Shown piece after piece: positions 38,601 through 50,312 of a stretch of DNA of 64,000 nucleotides (within the stretch, counting starts at the first letter, position 1; every line of letters begins with the position of its first letter). The position numbers and the translations under genes were made by a program. The notes below the pieces were generated by a model that did not search any database, was not told the origin of the DNA, and saw only the letters and a program-made list of their open reading frames with translations. Source of the DNA: Galaxea fascicularis (lineage: Eukaryota > Cnidaria > Anthozoa > Scleractinia > Euphylliidae); the NCBI GenBank assembly GCA_948470475.1, contig OX419343.1:3347333-3411332 (forward strand), in the 5' to 3' direction.

Positions 38601-41600
38601 GTATCTTTTGCTTACACACATACATACATGTACAGTGTATATAATAATATATTGTGAGTCTCATGCTTGAACTTTAAAAGTTTGAACTCTGGTACAATAC
38701 ATATATGTTCTAAGGGATTCTTCTTGTTACCTGCATTCAGTAAAGCACAGATAACTGGCAGGAACAGGCTGTTTCAGTGACTGATGCTGATTATAATTTT
38801 TTTTTACTGTACATGTACTTTTTCAGAGACCAGAGATTGTTGAAGATTTTGTGAGAAACTTTCTTGTTAAAATGGGGATGATGAGGACTTTGGATTGCTT
38901 TCAAACTGAATGGTAGGCAATTGAGATTTCTGTGAATATAAATACATGTACCCTGTGAGCAGTAACCACCCCAATGAGCAGCTGCCAACAGGCACCATCA
39001 CACTGAAAGAAATTCAGTGAAATACTTACAACTTACCAAACTTACCAACCTAATGACCACTAATGGGTGGGAGGGAATGCGACCAGAATCCGCAAAAATT
39101 TGCTCAAAGAATTAAGCAAAGGATGAATTAATCTGCAACGATTTGCAACGACTGAATGAATTGGCAAAGATTGGCAAGTGATGATCCACAGTGTTTGCCC
39201 GAAGCCAAGGCTGTACATGTAATCCCTCCCTACAAATTCCACGGGTGCCCACCCTGGTGACCGGTAGCCAGTAACCAGGTTTTTTAGTCAATTACTACAG
39301 TAAAATCAGCCAGCTTCTCTCAGTCAGAAAATCAGTAAAACATAACAGCTAAAGGAAGATTTGTTTGATTTTTGACTGGCTACTTTCCCTAAGAGACCAG
39401 CTTCTAACAATCTTAATGACAGCCCTGCTGCAGATTACATACAGTACTTGCACAAATGAGGAAGACCACTGGCAGCATTGGCTTGAGTTTAACCTCACCT
39501 AAATTGCAGTTAGCCACATTCAATTACATGTAGTTAAGAATTGAAAGTGACAGAAAGTGTCATATTATTTGAGTGTTAAAAAATCTTGTCAATTACAATA
39601 ATATTACTGTGAACTGGCAAAACCATGACCACTAAGTCAGTCATTAATCTCTGGAATGTGTATTGTTGTTCAGCTAATCAGATACATGATGAAAATGCAA
39701 GAAGAAGTGATCATCATTTACTACAGTTTGTGGTCTTGCATCATGTGTCTGATTGGTTTTCTTTTGCAATACAATAGACATTTCAGAAATATTTGTAGTG
39801 TTCATGTTTTTTTGAGTTTCACAGTCATACTTAAGGTGGATATTTGTACAACAGGTGAGCACTGTAGTCCACTCTTAAGTGATTGAGCCACTGTAAGTGT
39901 TCATTTTGAAGGGACCCAGATATTTTGACTGATTACAATGTATGTTAGCATGTCTCTTTTATGGCTGTTTGTGATGACTCCTGTAGCGACTTTGAATCCC
40001 CTTTCAGTTAGACTGACCTTTTGCACTTCTAGAACTTGAGGGTATAAGTCAGCTAATTAAGACTGAACTATTACTGTACATGCAAATACATGCATGTACA
40101 TTTCTACACTTTGATGTTTGCAAACAAATTTATGCAGCCATAAATCAATCCATTCATTTTGTCAGCAGCATTGGGTCATGGTCATTATGTGTCTTCCAGG
40201 TATGAGCTGTTACAAAAAGGAATGCTTAGTGAAGAAGATACCAGAGTTGTTCCAGATATTTATGTAAAGTAAGTATTTAATATTCAATCTGTACATGAAT
40301 TTATTGATTTTACAGTAGCACTATATGTCAGTAAATTTAGATGTAGTTGTAAATGTATCATTCTTTATTGTATTTTAGTTTATTAATATATATAGCTTAT
40401 AATTTAATTTGTTTTGTATCACTGTTTTCAAGATTTATAGTTGTTGTTGTTGTTTGCTTGTTGCCTAGAAACCAGCAGTTAGATGATCTGGTGCTTCAAC
40501 TACGCAAAGATGTAGCAAAGTTTAAAGATGCAGCTGAGTAAGTCTGAGTCATGTTTACTAATGGTGCCTCAATAATGCCAACAGTATTGTGTGTTACTGC
40601 AGTAGTTAATTAGTGACGTGTGTTTTGAATGCAACACTATAGATGTAGTAATTAAAGTGAATAATGTAGTTTAAACAGTAATGCTTTCTCACAGCCAAAT
40701 TTCAAAATACAGTGTAGCATTTTTTCTTTTTTTTTTTTTTTAGGATAGGAACCTTGTTGTCATAATCTCTACCTCTTAATAATTAAGAAGTAGAGATTAT
40801 GACAACCATTGAGGCTCATGGTATTATTTGGTTCATTTTATCTGATGTTCAGCCAAATAACATACAGTGTATCAAAATCTACACAAAATTGTTCTGCTGT
40901 ATAGAGAAACAAACATCTTGGCTGATCAAGAACCCTTCAAATATAGTGCTTTGCTGTAGATCACAGTGAATGCACTGTAACTACAGTACTGTACCCATGA
41001 GTATGGATTTAGTAGGTGATCTTCCTTCAAAGGTTAAAGAAGATAAAACAGAGGCTTGGTACTGTAGCTGATAATAACAACAGTTTGGCTTATTATTATT
41101 CCACAGAAAAGCAAAGCAAACTTTTGTGCGTCTGAAGAAGGAAAGAGATTTTCATCGAATGCATCACAAAAGAGTTGTTCAGGAAAAGAACCGGCTCATT
41201 ACTGACATCAAAAGGTACAGTGTGTGTGAGCATTCCCCAAGTAAAGTTATCAGATTATTTCATTTTGTTGCTACAGTAGTAATTTCACGACTTTGTGTTC
41301 AGTTTAAGATTCAAAAAAAAGTGTGATTACTATTTCCATGTAATTATTTGATAAATGTCATTTGACAAAATTAATTACATGTACAATGTATTATTGTTTA
41401 ATTATAAATGTACTCTTTGTTCTCAACTATTAATTTTTTTAGTCCCTTCAAATTATGTACAGCTGTACATACACTGTACATACACTTATTTATTATGGGT
41501 AGTGATCTGTTGTATTGAATCCTTGATTACCTATGTCTCATTTGTTTTTGTTTGTACATACATGTACATACATGTATGAATGGTTCATATAGTAATTATG

Positions 41601-42065
41601 TTTTTTAAATTATTATTTCAGGCTGAAAAAGCACTATTCTTCCTATGAACCTACTCTTCAAACCCTGAAACATAAATATGAGGTAAATACAAAGTAAGGG
41701 GGGTAATACAGTGTATGGTGCTGCAGAAAATTAATAGAAATTAACTGAAGGGGCTGTTAACAATGTTTCAAAAAATTAAATGTCCATCTCTCAAAGTTTG
41801 ATTCAATTTCACATGGTCTCACAAGCCTGATTTTTGCTGTGCTGGACTGCTAGTCTCTCCGATTCTTGAACAAGGCTCAGAGAAACCTTTTTTCTTTTAG
41901 TTCCTAGAGATGTTTGAAGTTCTGCTGTTAATTTTGTTGTTTTTGTGAAGTGTATATGAAATAATTCATATTTGTACTGCGGTTGTAGATCATGCAAGTG
42001 AAGAGTGATCATCACAGTAAATTTTCCAATTTAAGCAACTGGAAAGAAGAAGCCTGAAAAAATCA

Positions 42066-42099
<34 letters not shown>

Positions 42100-42363
42100 G
42101 ATACCGGTGCGATGCTCTACCAACTGAGCTATGAAGCCACACATTGGGAGCGAGGTCAATTTATTGAGTTCATACTTTCCCGCACAGTGAAGTGATGTGA
42201 AGTGAAGACTCTTCACTTGCATCTACAACCGCAGTACAAATATGAATTATTTCATATACACTTCACATCACTTCACTGTGCGGGAAAGTATGAACTCAAT
42301 AAATTGACCTCGCTCCCAATGTGTGGCTTCATAGCTCAGTTGGTAGAGCATCGCACCGGTATC

Positions 42364-42397
<34 letters not shown>

Positions 42398-42432
42398 TGA
42401 TTTTTTCAGGCTTCTTCTTTCCAGTTGCTTAA

Positions 42433-42463
<31 letters not shown>

Positions 42464-45400
42464 ACTTGCATTTGTTGTTTTTCTTTGACCTTGACTTGCA
42501 ATTAATGCACTTGTATATGTTTGAAATTCTAATAAAAGTTATACAAAGTTCACATGGGCCACTATTGTTGTCTGTTTCAAACATGACTACATGTTGTAAT
42601 AAGCGTGTAAAATTTGTACCTTTGTGTAGGTGGCTATGAAAGAAAAAATGCTGACCAAACTGGAAAGAGACAGAGCTGTTGGGCAGGTGAACTTAATAGA
42701 ATTATAATTTCCTATTACTGTATCAATTTTATTGTACACAGTTAATGGATTGATTAATTTATCAACATGGGTTGTAGTTATTATCTACTAGTGAAAATTC
42801 CAAGTATGAGGACAGGCCAGGGTTGGAAAAGCAAATGTTTTTAAAGAAAAGTATGGAGCTCAATTGGAATTTCCAGAGGGGTGGGGAGCTTCAATTCAAA
42901 AAAACCTTGGGGGAAGTATGGATATTCATTTTCTGGAACCTCACAATATTGAATTCATACAGTACCACAATAGCTCAGGATCCCCCAGTTACTTTTTCAC
43001 ATCTGCACCTACATGATTGTATTTGACCTTTTTGTCACAGCCATGTTCAGTGAAATAATCGCTTTGTTGCACAGTGTTATTTAGTGCATACATCTGCAGT
43101 GTACATCATTATAGTATATACACTGTTGAGGTGGTACGGTAGCTAGGATTTTTGTAAAGAGGGCATGCACTTTCACAAGTGACAAAGGGAGGATCCTTGT
43201 AGGACATTTTCAAATTTGGATGCCCTGAAAGTCATGCTATTTTCATCACTCGATATGAGATATGTCGGAAAAGTCTGAAAAGACAGGTGTTTACCCCTCT
43301 GCTAGCCAAGGCCCTGACTGCATGTTGGTGTATAAAATTCATTTTTGTTGACATTCCAGATGGCAGGACTTCAAACAACTCTTCATCATGTTGGAGGGAG
43401 TCAACAAGAAGTTGTTCAAGGTTGGTGTCTGGTCCTCCCTGAAAGGGAGGGGGGAAGTGGGGGGGGGGTATTTGGTCCATTTTGGGGTATGGGGGTGCCA
43501 CTGGGGGTTTGACACTCTGACCCTGCTGAGGACACAAATCTTAAAATACTTACATTATGTAGCCTGACAATGACTTGGAAAAGGGAAAGTGAATAGATCC
43601 GTAATTTCATGTTTAACCCATTTCAGATTACTAAACTACACTTTATACCCTGATTAGGACAGACTCATTCGAAATTATTACAGGGCAGAGTCGATTATTA
43701 CCAGTAACAATAAACAAGCTAGAAAATAATACTGTATGGTGCAAAAAGGGAGTAAATGACAAGCTTACCTACCATGCCATGCAGCAGTTAATTTTTTAAA
43801 CACAGCCCAACTTATTTTCCTGTTGTAGCCACCCTCTTTCAACAAATTCCATTGGTAAAGGCTAAACAACTGGCATTGAATTCTCTGACTCTCTGGTTGG
43901 TAGCGAAAGAAATACTATTCCCAATTCATTTGTTTAAAATGAATTGTAACCCAATGCTGCAGGACCAGGGAATGTTTCCCAGATATTTGTAATTAGGCAG
44001 GTGCTCAGTTGTACACACATGTACAAGAGTACCTGACTACTTCTTGTTGCTGCCTAATACTGTACTTCAAAAACTGGTGACAGTTCTGTAAGCCATATGC
44101 AAATTGCATCTCTAAGGGGAAAATTAATATATTATTAACACAGCGAAAACAATAGTTTATGATCATGAATGGAAAAAATTATTTGAAGCAAATTAAACAT
44201 AATCATTTTGAACAGTTAAATTGAAATAATTACATGTACATATTTTTTCTTTCCATGAAGGGGAGGAGGCTGTGAAAAAGGTGTCGCAATATCGACCTGC
44301 GGCAGCTGAGAAAACTATACCTGGGCCTCATCCGGTTTCTCAAAGTAAACATCCTAAGGTTTGTACAATTTGCCATCTACAAGGGACAAGTTGAAGTTCC
44401 AAGACTAATTCATAACAACTTGCATTTTGTGCATACCGGCCGGCGGGTATTTGCATGCAACTCTTGACAGCTTTCAATTCCTGTGAATACTGTACGTAAG
44501 CCTGTAGAAATACCTCTTACTAACCGAGTTCATCCCAGGTTTGTACTGTAAATTATGGTTCATTCGCTTATGGCCCAAGCACGAAGCACGCGCGCCATAA
44601 ATCAACGGGAAAAAACAAGAATTCTTAACTTACAGTACAGACCGAAAAAAGGAGGTTAGTAAGATATTATTTTATTATATCTCTGAGGTTATTCAGATGA
44701 AAAAAGGTAAAGGAAACTTTTAAATTTAGCGGGCCATACAGTGAAGTACAGCCTGCTAAACTGACCAATCACAGCGCGCTCAGAGATATAATAACAAGTG
44801 TTATTTTTGTGTTTTACAGGTAAGCACAGTCAAACGCAAAGCAAATGCAGAATGTGAGTCATGTGCAAAGGAGGGGTGCTTGATTCGTGCTAAATTCCTC
44901 ATGCTTCACTCCACTTGCAAGGAAAACAAAACAAAATGATGCATGTTCTGCAGGCTATATCAGATTATTGTGAGAGTTAAAGGGCTAAAAATGAGTTAGT
45001 CAGCCATTTGTCTCACCTGCATTTTTGCACTTGCAGGATTCTGAGTTTCCTGTGGACAGTCAAGTAAATCCCCTACTTGCTCATTACAGAGGACCATCAG
45101 CACACTTGACGAGATCAGGAGGATTCAGGTTGACGCACACAATTAGTGCTCACACTTTGCCAGTTAGTGGGTGAGAAAAATGTTTAGCAATGTTTAATAA
45201 TAATTTTTATTGTATTAGAATTTTATTACGTGGCGGTCTGTCATAAACTGTCTCCATGGAGATTTAAAGTCTGCTGATTGTCATAAGCAATCAGAGGTGT
45301 GTGATGGAGCCAGAGATCGGATAATTTCCTCACATGACAACATGCATGCAAACAGGGAAAAACTACCTTTGCTTTACTGTCTTGAATCAAGACTATCCTT

Positions 45401-46423
45401 TGTGTACTGTATTTGTATATTTTAGGAACTTTATTCTTTGCCTACCAACAGACTGGCTCTGCATCCAAGGAAACAGGTTTTGGCTACAGTAAGTGATGAC
45501 TGGAGCTGGAAGATGTGGGCAGTGCCCAGGTAACTGGACAGTGGACATGCATGTACTGTAATAAGAGGTTCTAAAAGCTGATTTAATCCAATATTTAACA
45601 TTTATTCCACAAGTGTGCATTGGATATTTAACAATGGTTCACCGAAGTGGAGATGAATAGTGGTGGATATTTAACTTCACTTTCACCGACACTGAGGTGA
45701 ATAATTGTTTTCATATGCTGTATAATATTATTATAGTATATATACCACAGAGCTAGATAACTAGCTGTTATTCAAATCATTTTGACTTCGGCAACCGAAA
45801 AAGGAGGCCGTTTTGTTTCTCTGCGGCTGCTTGGAGATGAATAGTACTTTGCTAATCACCCTGGAGTTGACCAATCATAATGCTCAAAAAGCACCATTCA
45901 CTTGTGTGATATGATATACTAATATGAGATGATAGATAGCCAATGAGGTTCGTAGCGTTGAGTCGGCTACGGGGAGTAGGGTTGGTGCAGTGGTGAGAGC
46001 ACTCGCCTTCCACCAATATGACCCAGGTTCGATTCCCTGACTCGGCGTCATAAGTGGGCTGAGTTTGTTGGTTCTCTACTCTGCTCCAAGAGGTTTTTCT
46101 GCGGGTAATCCGGTTTTCCCCTCTCCTCAAAAACGAACATTTGATTTGATTTAGAGTTTACATGTATTTGATTTACAGTCTCCCCAATTAGTAGAGCACT
46201 TGTGTTCACCCCAATTAGTAGAGCCCTCGTGTTCACCCCAATTAGTAGAGCACTCGTGTTCACCCCAATTAGTAGAGCACTCGTGTTCACCCCAATTAGT
46301 AGAGCACTCGTGTTCACCCCAATTAGTAGAGCACTTGTCTTCACCCCAATTTGTAGAGCACTTGTCTTCACCCCAATTAGTAGAGCACTCGTGTTCAGCT
46401 AGAACGATTTGAGACTTAATTAA

Positions 46424-46455
<32 letters not shown>

Positions 46456-49400
46456 CTCATTATCCAACAAGCGCAAGTGCAAAAATAATTATTGTTTTAT
46501 TGAAAATGTCCTCAAGTTATGGTTAAATCTTCCCTACTTATATTTTATTGCAGTTACATAGATGTTATTTCTAGAGCATGTTATATGCTGGGAACCATTC
46601 AATGCTTGGTTGCAAAAAATTGGCATGTTATCATTGTATGTTTTTTTTTTTTCAGTGGTGATATCATTATGACTGGTGAAGGCCATAAGGACTGGTTATC
46701 AGACTGCGACTTCCACCCAGGGTACGTGGGAGGTTCATTTAACACGTTGTTGTTGTTGTTTGTTAGTCTTCCTACAGTTGTATGTATGCCACAAAGGGTA
46801 TGGTTTTGATCTGTTCTGCCCTAGCGTAAGCTACAAATTTTGAGCATGTGAGTACAAAACAATGTATACAGTAGCCTTTCTGGATAATCGAGACGAGGGC
46901 AAACGAAAAGGCAAGGCCTGGAATTAATGACCTGAGGGGGTAATGTCTTCCGTAATTATATTACAGGTAAAACCAGGAGCCCATCACCAGGAGCGTACAA
47001 CTCCCATACTAAGCCTATGTCACGGCATTTTTACAGAGCGATTTATTTTTAGACCTTTTTTAGACCTTTTTTTTTTAGATCTTTCCCGTGAAAAAAAGAC
47101 AGTTCCGGTACACGTGATACCGCATCATCATCACCTTTCTTTTGTTCTTAAGTTTCTTAGCTTCGCAGAGAAACTTTAGAACAAAAGAAAAGTCAAGGAA
47201 AAGTTTGCACTGGAGAATGGGACTCCTGAGGGAGTCCCATATTTGCGGAAAATTCAATCTAAAAAAAAATCGGTCTGTGAAAACGCCGTGACAGGCTAGG
47301 AATATAGGGCAGTTGTACGCTCCCAGTGATGGACTCCCGGTGAAACTTGACGCCAAAACTGTTTTACAGTTTAGAATGTTTATCAACATGCCATTATTTT
47401 TACAGAGGCGCTCGCCTGGCTACATCCTCCGGAGATGGGACAGTAAAGATCTGGGATTTTTCCAAAGCAGAATGTGTGCTAACATTCACGGACCACACCC
47501 ACGCTGTGTGGGGATGTTCGTGGCACTCGTGTGGGGACTTTCTGGCCTCCTGTTCTATGGACAATACTTGTAAGGTCTGGGATGTCAACAGGTGCGCTTG
47601 ACAAGCTGATTCCATCGATAGTTTGGTATCTTTAGTTTGAATGGTCACTTTTTAGGATTTCATCCACAGACTCAATAGTTGGAGCCATCTCGTACCGTGG
47701 ACGAGAAGAAAAAACACCACAGGATAGTGCCGCTCAATAGCTGTTGTTTGCATGGTCACAATTCTTTCACAGTTGTACGGCATAAAAAGGCGAACAAACA
47801 AAATTTCCGCCATAAAGTATTGCTCAATGGCTTTCATTTGAATGGTTACACTTAAAAGATTAAATCCATGGGTTTAAAAGTTTTAAAAGAACCAAACGTA
47901 ACAATCAGTTCTGCAGGAAAGTACTTATCACTCGCCATTAATCAGTTGTAACTGTGATCAGCATCAAATTTCTCCTTGTAATTTCAATGCCTTATAAAAC
48001 AGAGTGGTCTCGAGAATTAGGGACTCAATCACATAATAGTGGAATTCGTATATTTTAACAACTTCTCCCCACTATTTCTGTAGGAATTTTGTGGTAGCAG
48101 CAAATGAGAATTTAAATTTTCATCTGTAACAGTTACAACCATCTTTTGGAGGATGCTGAACGGTACCACAGGGAAGCCCTCGTTTGGCGTTCTTAACGCA
48201 GAGCACTTCCCTCCTTTGGGAGTTTAAGAAATGACCACGCGAAATAGACGAACAAAATTGTAATCAAGATTGTGTTTGGCTTTCAGTGAACGCTGTCGAC
48301 ACACGTTAAGAGGCCATGCAGACTCTGTGAACAGCATAGTGTTCTTGCCCTACGCGAACACGCTGTTGACCTGCTCGGCGGACAAGACGCTTTCCCTGTG
48401 GGACGCACGAACGGTAAGAAAGGGGAGGGGGGATCGTAAGGCAAGTGACAAAGCGTAGGCATGCGGTCTAAAATTTCCTGCAGTGTACGCAATTTACAAC
48501 AACAACAAACGAAGAACATTTATTGGAGAACTGGCCCCGGTTGTTCAAACATTGGATAGCGCCATCCACCGGATAAATCACTATCCAGCGGATAAGTAAT
48601 GGGAAAGCTAATTGCACTATCCACTGGATAGATATTTATCCGGTGGATTGCGCTATCCAGCCTTTGAACAACCGGGGTCTCTATTATAGTCGTTGCTAGT
48701 ATTCAATAAAACAGTAGATAGCGTTTTTCGCGTACTCTGATTGGCTACCCCAACTTGGGATAGCAAGTGCTATTCACTTCCGAGCAATAGGCCATTTCTG
48801 AGTTCATGTCTGCCTCCTCTTCAAAGCGAGTCTAAGTGCGAAGTTTTTGTGATGGTAATTAGTTCTACTTTACATATGAATGAAAACTAATTTTCATAAC
48901 AAAAACTTCGCACTTAGACTCGTTTTGAAGAGGAGGCAGACATGAACTCGGAAATGGCCTATTCGCGCGAAAATCGTAATTGTTGACAGGATAAATGAGT
49001 TCAAAATCATAATAATTCACTGCTTTTAAATATTCATAGATTGCTTGACTGTGTGGCTGTTGAAAATGGGTTCACGGTCGTGCTTGTTTGCTTTTAGGGT
49101 CTGTGCGCTCAAACCTTTTATGGACACATGCATTCTTGTAACCATGTGATGTTCAACTTAAAGGTAGGTCTTGTCTCTCCATGGTGGCCTATCTACTCAG
49201 CTGATAAAACCAAACATTTGTTTTATCAGTGTTTCTTTTTATCCATCCAGGGTGATACAGTGGCCTCCTGCGACGCTTACGGTGTGGTCAAAATGTGGGA
49301 TGTGCGCACTGTAGCTTGCATGACCACAATAGACCTTGGACCTCATCCTGCGAACCGTCTGGACTTTGATCCCAGCGGCACCGTCCTTGGAGTCGCAAGT

Positions 49401-49553
49401 AATGATGGGACGGTGAAGATGATCGAGGTGGCAACAGGTCAGGCTACTGAGCTGACCGCTCACGAGGACGCTGTGCAAAGCGTGCTGTTTGATCGGCTTG
49501 GCGAGTTTCTGGTCAGCGGGGGATCGGATGGGACCGTCCGAATTTGGTCATAG
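35677..49553 (+). CDS. SPAG16: Sperm-associated antigen 16 (PF20), axonemal WD40 protein, complete
   Basis: PF20/SPAG16 is a structural protein of the central-pair apparatus of motile cilia and flagella. Exons: 35677-35710, 36317-36363, 36971-37001, 37345-37412, 38267-38302, 38827-38912, 40200-40268, 40469-40537, 41107-41214, 41622-41682, 42630-42686, 43360-43420, 44261-44358, 45037-45170, 45452-45529, 46656-46721, 47406-47591, 48287-48413, 49098-49163, 49251-49553. All join by GT-AG in frame: 1,785 nt, 594 residues (human is about 630). Domains: acidic start (MADDEGAFFLEQVTVPED); LisH-like VEDFVRNFLVKMGM near residue 76; charged coiled coil about 125-222 with the conserved KERDFHRMHHKR; linker; seven WD repeats from about 311 to the end (for example HADSVNSIVF, SADKTLSLWD, SGGSDGTVRIWS). 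An optional 24-nt exon at 44830-44853 also keeps frame. The start is the only ATG that joins exon 2 in frame. Exon ends were read by eye, so one or two may shift. Confidence 0.95.
37692..38051 (-). mobile_element. tRNA-derived SINE in SPAG16 intron 4, split by a MITE
   Basis: On the minus strand the pieces CCGATGTGGCCCGG, TTTGATCCCCGGACTC and GTTGGTTCTTTTCTC follow the same order as in the better copy at 45,980-46,455. The SINE is diverged. Its middle is interrupted by the inverted-repeat insertion at 37,755-38,007. Confidence 0.6.
37755..38007. mobile_element. Palindromic MITE nested in the intron-4 SINE
   Basis: The arms ATACAGCGGATTCAGGTTGA and its partner ending CTGAATCTGCTGTAT are inverted. 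They continue inward through TTATCACG, TGATTGGTT and CAAATTGTCA on both sides. The spacer in the middle is about 75 bp. Confidence 0.8.
38913..40199. other. SPAG16 intron 6, nothing recognised
   Basis: AT-rich intron with several TACATGTA runs. The open frames at 39,656-39,886 (+) and 39,674-39,862 (-) are short and show no family resemblance. Confidence 0.5.
40756..40806. repeat. 51-bp near-perfect palindrome in SPAG16 intron 8
   Basis: GTTGTCATAATCTCTAC is followed by a short AT core and the complementary GTAGAGATTATGACAAC. Only one pair is mismatched. A poly(T) tract lies just upstream. It may be a minimal foldback MITE or an RNA hairpin in the intron. Confidence 0.85.
42067..42138 (-). 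tRNA. tRNA-Thr(GGT)-like, minus copy
   Basis: The 72-nt sequence folds as a cloverleaf: acceptor GGCTTCA/TGAAGCC, D arm GCTC/GAGC, anticodon loop CCGGTAT (anticodon GGT), T arm ACGGG-TTCGAAT-CCCGT. It has no CCA and no intron. It has C at position 33 where nearly all elongator tRNAs have U, and an A.C pair closing the anticodon loop. These defects and the repeat context favour a tRNA-derived repeat over a working gene. Confidence 0.7.
42325..42396 (+). tRNA. tRNA-Thr(GGT)-like, plus copy
   Basis: Sequence identical to the copy at 42,067-42,138, in the opposite orientation. The A box (TAGCTCAGTTGG) and B box (GGTTCGAATCC) are intact, so RNA polymerase III could transcribe it. Downstream, TGATTTTTT at 42,398 could end transcription. 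The same C33 and A.C oddities apply. Confidence 0.7.
42687..44260. other. SPAG16 introns 11 and 12, nothing recognised
   Basis: Besides exon 12 (43,360-43,420) this stretch contains only AT-rich intron. A G-rich patch at 43,441-43,500 makes the proline-rich minus frames at 43,232-43,537 and 43,416-43,610, which I do not accept as genes. Confidence 0.5.
44512..44800. mobile_element. MITE-like repeat in SPAG16 intron 13
   Basis: CCTCTTACTAACCGAG near the left and GGAGGTTAGTAAG near 44,653 form inverted ends of a foldback. GCGCCATAAATCAACGGG lies between them. A related copy lies at about 56,330-56,600 in the receptor gene. The right boundary is uncertain. Confidence 0.6.
45635..45720. repeat. 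Interspersed repeat fragment in SPAG16
   Basis: CACCGAAGTGGAGATGAATAG, GTGGTGGATATTTAAC and CACTGAGGTGAATAATTG form an imperfect foldback. The same motifs occur just upstream of the gene at 35,490-35,585. Confidence 0.55.
45980..46455 (+). mobile_element. tRNA-derived SINE with an expanded 3' minisatellite
   Basis: The head GGTTGGTGCAGTGGTGAGAG contains an A box, and GGTTCGATTCC is a B box. It is followed by the unrelated body (GTTGGTTCTCTACTCTGC, TTTCCCCTCTCCTCAAAAAC, ATTTGATTTGATTT) and an (ATT)n tail at 46,425-46,455. The part that should read once as CCCCAATTAGT is repeated eight times (next entry). It sits in the intron before the exon at 46,656. Confidence 0.75.
46182..46397 (+). repeat. 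27-bp minisatellite inside the SINE, 8 copies
   Basis: The unit CCCCAATTAGTAGAGCACTC plus GTGTTCA repeats eight times over 216 bp with a few substitutions (for example GCCCTC, CTTGTC, ATTTGT). Frames of 66-107 codons on both strands come from the period being a multiple of 3. Confidence 0.95.
46972..47341. mobile_element. Palindromic MITE, ~370 bp, in SPAG16
   Basis: The left end ACCAGGAGCCCATCACCAGG and the right end, reverse complemented, ACCGGGAGTCCATCACTGGG match. They continue inward through GAGCGTACAACT, GTCACGGC and ACAGA-CGATTT. The right arm ends about 60 bp before the WD-repeat exon at 47,406. Confidence 0.8.
47592..48286. other. SPAG16 intron between exons 17 and 18, nothing recognised
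   Basis: Only AT-rich intron sequence with loosely similar ATGGTCAC-containing phrases at 47,641, 47,752 and 47,842. Confidence 0.45.
48533..48679. mobile_element. 147-bp palindromic MITE (GGCCCCGGTTGTTCAAAC family), copy 1
   Basis: The two halves are inverted copies with ends GGCCCCGGTTGTTC and GAACAACCGGGGTC and inner ATCCACCGGATAAATC. A second member lies at 51,821-51,967 in the receptor gene and differs at only a few bases. Confidence 0.9.
48786..48963. mobile_element. Palindromic MITE (AATAGGCCATTTC family), copy 1
   Basis: The ends AATAGGCCATTTCTGAGTTC and GAACTCGGAAATGGCCTATT are inverted. Further inward AAGCGAGTCTAAGTGCGAAG is mirrored. A relative with the same ends but a different middle lies at 59,763-59,960. 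Confidence 0.9.
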
Positions 49554-49555
49554 TT

Positions 49556-49561
49556 AATAAA
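49556..49561 (+). promoter_or_regulatory. SPAG16 polyadenylation signal
   Basis: A canonical AATAAA begins 3 bases after the SPAG16 stop codon, implying a 3' untranslated region of only about 20-35 bases. Confidence 0.7.
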
Positions 49562-50312
49562 CAAGGACAGAATTCATTGCTGCGATCATTTTATGCGATT
49601 TCTAAAAAGTGTTTCTCCAGCTTGTCTTTACCGGCAAGGTCAAAGGAATTTGATAAGGACTCTTTAAGGAAGAAGTCTTGCTAAACAACCGCGAAGTTTG
49701 TCAGAAGCGAATCGCTTCTGAGTTTATAAATAGTCCAAATGATTTAACTTTGGACAAAGTGTATTATACTGAAACAGGTCCGCTCCTTGTACGCTTCAAA
49801 GTGTTTGTCGTTTCGTTTTGGTTTCTTTAGAAACTACCCCCTTCATTCATTTGTCGTTGCGTTATTTGTTTGTTTGTTTTTTAAAGGTAAGCAGCTGTTG
49901 GTATGTCAACGATATTTTGTTTTGTTTGTTAAGCATTCACCATTTTTACCCAGTAAATTTGTGAATTCTCTGAGTTGGTTTGATTGTAGTAATCTTCTTC
50001 GACAATTATGCATTCATATAGACAGTTCGGGGGTGAGGTGTTGAAACATCAAAAGATGAAAATCAAAAGGAGGGACTCGAAGCGTCAGAATAACCTACGC
50101 AAGAAATAAAATTAAGCATACCGTTGCAACTGGCAAAAGAGGGTTACCCCGAGATTTGGTGTGTTTTAAGGCTTTCCTTCAGCGAAACAAAACGAAAACG
50201 AATAAAAACATCCGTTGTAAAATGTCTATCAAATTGACTGGACCTAAGTTGGTAGCTTTTCGAACCATTCTTTCTTATCCTGTAGTCCATGATGACATAC
50301 TACGAACATAAG
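49562..50312. other. Intergenic spacer, nothing recognised
   Basis: Sequence between the SPAG16 3' end and the minus-strand open frame. Apart from a small hairpin (CAGAAGCGA/TCGCTTCTG near 49,702) nothing stands out. Confidence 0.5.

Larger units (their letters stand above)
41943..42471. repeat. Head-to-head tRNA-bearing repeat pair in SPAG16 intron 10
   Basis: Two copies of one repeat unit face each other around 42,232. The tRNA-like parts are identical, and the arms match from the CCGCACAGTGAAGTGATG segment out to AGAGTGATCATC at each outer end. Between the copies lies a 55-bp spacer. A fragment of a third unit, on the minus strand, abuts the left side (41,943-41,993). Open frames of 62-76 codons across the pair are read-through of tRNA sequence, not proteins. 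Confidence 0.85.

Noticed and set aside
42031..42432. Two proteins containing AQLVEHRTGIAEV
   Set aside because: They are translations through tRNA-like sequence in a repeat, identical in both copies because the repeat is identical.
43232..43610. Two proline-rich minus frames
   Set aside because: They are caused by a G-rich patch in a SPAG16 intron and have no conserved features.
44820..44854. Extra SPAG16 exon starting at the TTTTACAG acceptor (44,820)
   Set aside because: Used to its GTGAGT donor it has 34 nt and creates a frameshift and stop. Only the 24-nt version (44,830-44,853) keeps frame, and the exons on either side join in frame without it, so it was left as optional.
46048..46412. 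Repetitive proteins of 66-107 residues
   Set aside because: They are produced by the 27-bp minisatellite inside a SINE.
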